Source of the DNA: Bacteroidota bacterium
Lineage (GTDB): Bacteria > Bacteroidota > Bacteroidia > Cytophagales > Cyclobacteriaceae
Assembly (NCBI GenBank): GCA_023431285.1
Contig: JAEYXN010000322.1
Location: forward strand, 1-9,906
DNA: 9,906 nt
Reading direction: 5' to 3'
Positions 6,997 to 9,906 of this stretch are shown here, piece by piece. Each line of letters starts with the position of its first letter. Within the stretch, counting starts at the first letter, position 1. The notes below the pieces were generated by a model, which worked only from the letters and a program-made list of their open reading frames with translations, was not told where the DNA came from and did not search any database. The position numbers were made by a program, and so were the translations under genes.

Positions 6997-8096
6997 CTTA
7001 CTTCTTTGGAGCCCAGAGTCAGGACGCCGGTGGTAAGATAGTAAATCGAAAATAGAAAATCTAAAATTGGAAGCGTCCACAACTCAAACTTGTGCTCAAA
7101 CCGTCGAAGAGCATTGCTGAAAGCGACGATCAGCAAAAGTGTCCGTACGAGCATTGCAGCACCGACTACCCATGGGATTGGCGAGAACAGCCAGGCCGGC
7201 ACCAATAAAACCCATGAGACCAGCCAAGTCATCATGAAAAGTCCAAGCCAGAATCTGTGCTTGCGCTTATAGAGCTTGCCCACTGAAAGATGTCTCTGCT
7301 TCTGTCGGATGAACGCACCGAGGGTTTCCTCAGAGAACGTGTGGATAGTAGACTCCTTGTTTACAACCAATGCGGTATTCGAACTGTTCGCGTGACGGTT
7401 CACATAGAGGTCATCGTCACCTCCCGTAACATTCATGAACTCATGAAATCCCTTCCCGGCAAGAAAAAATGATTTCCTGTAAGCAAGATTTCTTCCCACG
7501 CCCATGTAAGGACTTCTCAGGAGCGCGAAAGAACAATACTGTAAGGCAGTTAAAAGAGATTCAAAACGGATGAAAAGATTCAACAAACCTTTCGTTTTAG
7601 TGTAGGGTGAAAACCCGAGCACAAATTGTGTCTTCTCCTCGAAGGCTTCACTCATAGAAGTGATCCATCCATCCCCTTCTGGCCGGCAATCTGCATCGGT
7701 TAGCAAAAGGAGATCATACTTCGCAGCTTTGATCCCAAGTGTAAGGCTGTACTTTTTTCCATTGACGTGTGGCGGGATCCGATCTACATGAACCATGCGG
7801 ACCCTTGAATCAATGCGACTGGTCTCGAGTAGAAAGTCATAGGTGTTGTCATTACTTCTGTCGTTAATGACAATTATTTCAAATTCGCTATGATTCTGTT
7901 TTAACAACAACGGGATGAGTTCCCGAAGATTCTGCTCTTCATCGTGCGCGCAAATCAGAATGGAAACTGGCTTTGCGGAATGTTGTGACTCTCCTCCCAC
8001 CCGAACTTTCTTTCGGCCCAGGGCAATAGTGAACACTAAAAAATAAATGCTCTGAATAAGGATCGCGGCAAAAAAAACGATTACGATCGGCTGCAA
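6984..8096 (-). CDS. Membrane-bound family 2 glycosyltransferase
   Basis: A processive-type GT2 enzyme that would transfer a sugar from a nucleotide donor to a lipid or polysaccharide acceptor on the cytoplasmic side of the inner membrane. The product has 370 residues. An N-terminal anchor spans 3-25. The GT-A domain, about 43-265, shows VSILICAHDEEQNL, VINDRSND (D79), the metal-binding TDADC (D134, D136), and GGDDDLYV (D227-D229) as the likely catalytic-base region. QKQRH at 265-269 stands where processive GT2 enzymes have QxxRW, with His in place of Trp. Three hydrophobic segments follow at about 283-303, 306-328 and 339-362. The start is a TTG at 8096, the only start codon just after an in-frame TGA, and an exact TAnnTTTG promoter element ends 18 bases upstream, which supports it. 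It is the first gene of the operon with the sigma factor and rsmG. The acceptor and sugar cannot be told. Confidence 0.9.
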   Translation of the reverse strand: MQPIVIVFFAAILIQSIYFLVFTIALGRKKVRVGGESQHSAKPVSILICAHDEEQNLRELIPLLLKQNHSEFEIIVINDRSNDNTYDFLLETSRIDSRVRMVHVDRIPPHVNGKKYSLTLGIKAAKYDLLLLTDADCRPEGDGWITSMSEAFEEKTQFVLGFSPYTKTKGLLNLFIRFESLLTALQYCSFALLRSPYMGVGRNLAYRKSFFLAGKGFHEFMNVTGGDDDLYVNRHANSSNTALVVNKESTIHTFSEETLGAFIRQKQRHLSVGKLYKRKHRFWLGLFMMTWLVSWVLLVPAWLFSPIPWVVGAAMLVRTLLLIVAFSNALRRFEHKFELWTLPILDFLFSIYYLTTGVLTLGSKEVRWKN

Positions 8097-8114
8097 GGGT
8101 CAAGGGGTTTTTCA

Positions 8115-8144
8115 CAAATATAAAGCAGACGATCACCAGCGAAA
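8115..8144 (-). promoter_or_regulatory. Promoter of the glycosyltransferase-sigma-rsmG operon
   Basis: On the minus strand TATATTTG at 8122-8115 is an exact match to the Bacteroidota -7 consensus TAnnTTTG. A TTT (consensus TTG) lies 19 bases upstream at 8144-8142. Transcription would begin about 6-7 bases after the element, near 8108, giving a leader of only about a dozen bases before the TTG start at 8096. Confidence 0.6.
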
Positions 8145-8217
8145 GGTTAACAACCGCGTGATTTCATACATGCAATAAAAATTGAACGAGAACAAAGTGG
8201 AATGCTACTGAACCAGA

Positions 8218-8817
8218 TCAGAAGTCCGGGATTAGCACCAAGAGAGCCCGCCTGATTTTTTCATATATGATATCTCCGGAAGAAGGCCGCGAAGCGCTTG
8301 CCCCCACGACCTTACCTTGCGCGTCAATAAGAATATATCGGGAATGCCTGAAACATTATAAACCTTTGCAATCTGAAATCCATCTTCTCCCTCCCTTGGA
8401 TCACGGGAGTTCCCTTCCAGTCTTTCTCTTCCCTGACTGTCTTTTCCCACTGCGCACGTTTTGGAGAGAATACCTATAATTGTGCGCAAGCCGAAAGAAA
8501 TCCACCGCTTGCCTGTTGAACTTTTCAAGGAGCGTTTTATCCCTCGCAGATGATGCTCGTAGAATCAACAAAAGAATGTTAATGGAGTTGAAAACCGTTT
8601 CTTATTGAAGCCGGGCTCTCAATCTGCGGTGCGCGTCGCGGCGGGTGTCGATACCTTGCTAAGTGGAGCGGTGAATGCACCCCACAAAGAGTCGACCTGC
8701 ATTTCTGCTGTGACAGTATCCCGGAAACTAAACGCCTCTGGAATGCATAACGAATCCTTGCCTGCGAAATCATCAGGCGTATAACAGCTGGACCACCGCC
8801 GACCGGGAAGTTTCACC
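8218..8817 (-). pseudogene. Frame-broken TlpA/thioredoxin-like gene
   Basis: No single frame is intact, but pieces in changing minus-strand frames join into one thioredoxin-like protein. In order: GETSRSAVVQLLYA (about 8817-8776), PDDFAGKDSLCIPEAFSFRD onward to PLSKV (8777-8650), APQIESPASIRNGFQLH (8632-8582), a LLLILRASSARDKTLLEKFN stretch running to NYRYSLQ (8583-8461), AQWEKTVREEKDWKGTPV (8455-8404), GEDGFQIAKVYNVSGIPDIF (8390-8331) and IDAQGKVVGASASRPSSG onward to a TGA at 8218-8220. The hallmark is the cis-proline segment VSGIPDIFL followed, after a -1 shift, by IDAQGKVV, as in TlpA proteins. The usual CxxC is not visible: ASSARDK stands where ASWCxPC is expected. About six frame changes are needed. 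No start codon or export signal is clear. The C-terminal identification is good; the N-terminal part is uncertain. Confidence 0.65.
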
Positions 8818-8913
8818 CTGAAAGAAGAAGAACTACGATGTGGCTAAGTAGGCACTAAAGGAGAACCGGTAGGTATAAGGACGGCTCTCTGTTTGTGATC
8901 TATCGACGCTCGC

Positions 8914-8944
8914 AAAAAAAAGAAACCGCCCTAACGACGGTTTC
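8914..8944 (-). terminator. Strong Rho-independent terminator on the minus strand
   Basis: On the minus strand a perfect 7-bp stem, GAAACCG and CGGTTTC (8944-8938 and 8928-8922), closes a 9-base loop and is followed at once by eight T residues (8921-8914). On the plus strand the same stem is followed by CCCGG, so it is directional. There is no intact minus-strand gene between it and 9191. It must therefore end a short non-coding transcript, stop transcription coming from beyond the regulator, or be a relic. Confidence 0.8.
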
Positions 8945-8969
8945 CCGGACCCCAATCCTAACTACGATC

Positions 8970-8988
8970 AAAAGGCCGCGGACCTTTT
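8970..8988. repeat. Inverted repeat AAAAGG/CCTTTT
   Basis: A 6-bp stem AAAAGG (8970-8975) and CCTTTT (8983-8988) around CCGCGGA, followed on the plus strand by one more T. The A and T tracts at both ends give it a weak bidirectional terminator character. It could block plus-strand transcription from the left before the regulator, or be an internal stem of the minus-strand candidate RNA. Confidence 0.4.
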
Positions 8989-9050
8989 TCTGGTTCACCT
9001 CACTACTAGTGATCCGGAGTTCCGCATTCGGTGCCTTACCTTATTTGCAT

Positions 9051-9081
9051 TGAAAATAACCGGTCAGGGAAATAAAAACAA
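9051..9081 (-). promoter_or_regulatory. Possible minus-strand promoter for the candidate small RNA
   Basis: On the minus strand TTG at 9081-9079 is followed after 20 bases by TATTTTCA at 9058-9051, which matches four of six fixed positions of TAnnTTTG. Transcription would begin near 9045 and run about 130 bases to the terminator. It lies back to back with the regulator's plus-strand -7 element, so the two would compete for space. Weak motif match. Confidence 0.25.
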
Positions 9082-9089
9082 GATTTTTC

Positions 9090-9097
9090 TATATTTG
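9090..9097 (+). promoter_or_regulatory. Promoter -7 element of the LacI-family regulator
   Basis: TATATTTG is an exact match to the Bacteroidota -7 consensus. No TTG is found at the usual -33 spacing, so activity may need an activator or be low. The start near 9103 would leave a leader of about 88 bases before the ATG at 9192. The palindrome ACCGGT at 9059-9064 lies upstream, around the -33/-40 region, where a regulator could act. Confidence 0.5.
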
Positions 9098-9101
9098 GGT
9101 A

Positions 9102-9122
9102 CGCACACACACACAATGTGCG
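9102..9122 (+). repeat. Dyad CGCACA-N9-TGTGCG with an internal CA repeat
   Basis: A perfect 6-bp inverted repeat, CGCACA (9102-9107) and TGTGCG (9117-9122), encloses a run of CA units; six CA units run from 9104 to 9115. It starts at about the predicted transcription start of the regulator, so it may be an operator for autoregulation or form a hairpin at the very 5' end of the mRNA. Both are inferences from position and symmetry. Confidence 0.4.
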
Positions 9123-9191
9123 CGAAAACATTATTTAGAGGGCTTTTTTCACAGCTTGCTGGAAGAGAACAAAATTCATTTTCTTTGGACT

Positions 9192-9906
9192 ATGACATTG
9201 GGGAAAAACATTCGTATTAAGGACATCGCCCGCTTAGCCGGGGTATCAGCCGGAACGGTAGACCGCGTACTTCATAATCGCGGGAGGGTGTCGGAGGAGG
9301 CGCTTAAAAAAATCACAGCGGTCATGGAACAGATCGACTACAAGCCGAATCTGATTGCCAGAACTCTTGGTTCAAATAAGAAATACACCATCGCCGTACT
9401 GTTCCCCGATCCTGCAATGGATCCTTACTGGGAGCAGGCTGATTCAGGAATCAAGCTGGCACAAAGTGAGTGGACTCAATATGGTGTGACTGTCGACCTG
9501 TTCCTCTTCGACCTTTTAGACAAAGAGTCGTTTTCAAAAACAGCTCAAAAAGTACTGAAAGCGGAACCGGATGGAGTGGTCGCAGCACCAATTTTCTACC
9601 ATGAGTCCCTTCCCGTTTTTCAATTGTTCAAAGACAAGGATATCCCCTATGTTCTGTTTAACACGAATATCCCGGAGGTCAGCCCCATGAGCTTCATAGG
9701 ACAGAATCTTTATGAGAGCGGGCGTGTAGGGGCAGAGTTGATGAACATCGGGCAAAACGGGTCCGGTACTTTCGCCGTCCTCCATATCGATGAAGACATC
9801 CAGGATTCCCTTCACCTTCTGGAAAAGGAACGGGGATTTCGCGATTACTTCAAAAAGAAAAATCATTCTAATTTTAATATCGTCGACTTCATTCTTAATC
9901 CTAAGG
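9192..9906 (+). CDS. LacI-family transcriptional regulator (3' end cut by window edge)
   Basis: A DNA-binding repressor or activator with a sugar-binding-protein-like sensor domain; the family usually controls carbohydrate uptake and breakdown genes. From the ATG at 9192 the frame is open for 238 codons to the window edge; full family members have about 340-360. Residues 8-28 are the helix-turn-helix IRIKDIARLAGVSAGTVDRVLHNRG, and NLIARTL (53-59) is the hinge helix that inserts in the minor groove. The sensor begins at about 65 (YTIAVLFPDPAMDPYW) and shows PDGVVAAPIFYHESLP (126-141) and VLFNTNIPE (154-162), as in periplasmic-binding-type domains. GTVDRVL in place of the common TVSRVL marks a LacI subgroup, common in Bacteroidota. 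The leader carries an exact -7 element and a dyad. Its targets and ligand lie beyond the window. Confidence 0.93.
   Translation, partial: MTLGKNIRIKDIARLAGVSAGTVDRVLHNRGRVSEEALKKITAVMEQIDYKPNLIARTLGSNKKYTIAVLFPDPAMDPYWEQADSGIKLAQSEWTQYGVTVDLFLFDLLDKESFSKTAQKVLKAEPDGVVAAPIFYHESLPVFQLFKDKDIPYVLFNTNIPEVSPMSFIGQNLYESGRVGAELMNIGQNGSGTFAVLHIDEDIQDSLHLLEKERGFRDYFKKKNHSNFNIVDFILNPK

Larger units (their letters stand above)
8914..9045 (-). ncRNA. Candidate small RNA ending at the 8914 terminator
   Basis: A stretch of about 130 bases on the minus strand ends in the U-run terminator and contains two more inverted repeats: AAAAGG/CCTTTT with a 7-base loop (8988-8970) and TCACT/AGTGA with a 3-base loop (9012-9000). 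A possible promoter lies just upstream (9051-9081). No conserved RNA family was recognised. It contains a 10-codon frame starting ATGCGGAACTCC near 9030, too short to call a gene. The terminator is clear; the existence of the RNA is inferred. Confidence 0.35.
8818..9191. other. Gap between the pseudogene and the LacI-family regulator
   Basis: About 370 bases without an open gene. It holds a minus-strand terminator (8914-8944), two further small inverted repeats (8970-8988 and 9000-9012, the latter TCACT-ACT-AGTGA), an exact plus-strand -7 element (9090-9097) and a dyad with a CA repeat (9102-9122). The 7-mer AACCGGT occurs at 8864-8870 and again at 9058-9064. LacI-family operators are often palindromes with a central CG, so these two copies are possible operator half-matches, but the symmetry extends only six bases. 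Confidence 0.5.

Noticed and set aside
8232..8528. A 98-codon minus-strand frame taken as an independent small gene
   Set aside because: Only its middle part (the cis-proline segment) is protein-like; the rest is out-of-frame sequence of the broken thioredoxin-like gene.
8914..9045. SRP RNA, 6S RNA or tRNA in the structured gap
   Set aside because: A GGTGAACCAG-GGTCCG string vaguely recalls SRP RNA, but the conserved GGAAGGAAGCA loop is missing. No long 6S-type hairpin, no tRNA cloverleaf and no TPsiC-like arm are seen.
9104..9115. The CA repeat as a phase-variation switch
   Set aside because: Six units is short, and the tract is in the leader rather than between promoter elements or in the coding frame; chance or a role in the dyad is more likely.
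1..9906. CRISPR array, insertion sequence, integrase or attachment site
   Set aside because: No regularly spaced repeats, transposase or integrase motifs, terminal inverted repeats or target duplications were found on either strand.

Overview
The window looks like a chromosomal segment of a Bacteroidota bacterium, most likely of the Cytophagales. The reasons are the gene content (a Bacteroidota-type LptD divergent from an AmiC-like amidase, an amidase next to an MlaD-type MCE protein, a LacI regulator of the GTVDRVLHNRG subfamily), the near absence of strong Shine-Dalgarno sequences, and two exact copies of the Bacteroidota -7 element TAnnTTTG. The genus cannot be fixed from the sequence alone.

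Layout. Positions 1-1717 (minus strand) hold an MCE/MlaD lipid-transport protein, cut by the left edge, preceded by an exported N-acetylmuramoyl-L-alanine amidase. Divergent from the amidase is lptD (1721-4447, plus strand), the outer-membrane LPS translocon. Next on the plus strand are a stand-alone receiver-domain response regulator (4565-4960) and a PlsC-like acyltransferase (5016-5738). Convergent with plsC is a compact minus-strand operon read from right to left: a membrane GT2 glycosyltransferase (8096-6984), an ECF-type sigma factor overlapping it by 13 bp, and rsmG 9 bp further on. A small hairpin sits over the plsC and rsmG stop codons.

Region 8097-9191 carries no intact gene. It contains the promoter of the glycosyltransferase, the frame-broken remains of a TlpA/thioredoxin-like gene (about 8218-8817, minus strand), a strong minus-strand Rho-independent terminator (8914-8944) ending a structured stretch that could be a small RNA, and the promoter and leader of a LacI-family regulator. 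That regulator starts at 9192 and runs off the right edge.

The common theme of 1-5738 is the cell envelope: lipid transport (MCE), peptidoglycan cleavage (amidase), LPS export (LptD) and phospholipid synthesis (PlsC). The right half is a membrane glycosyltransferase with a sigma factor and an rRNA methyltransferase, then a sugar-type regulator whose targets lie outside the window. Five of the nine genes appear to use GTG or TTG starts. Most of this is conserved core genome. I do not see a clear new defence or mobile system. The parts most worth a second look are the broken thioredoxin-like gene and the structured, terminator-ended stretch in the 1.1-kb gap.
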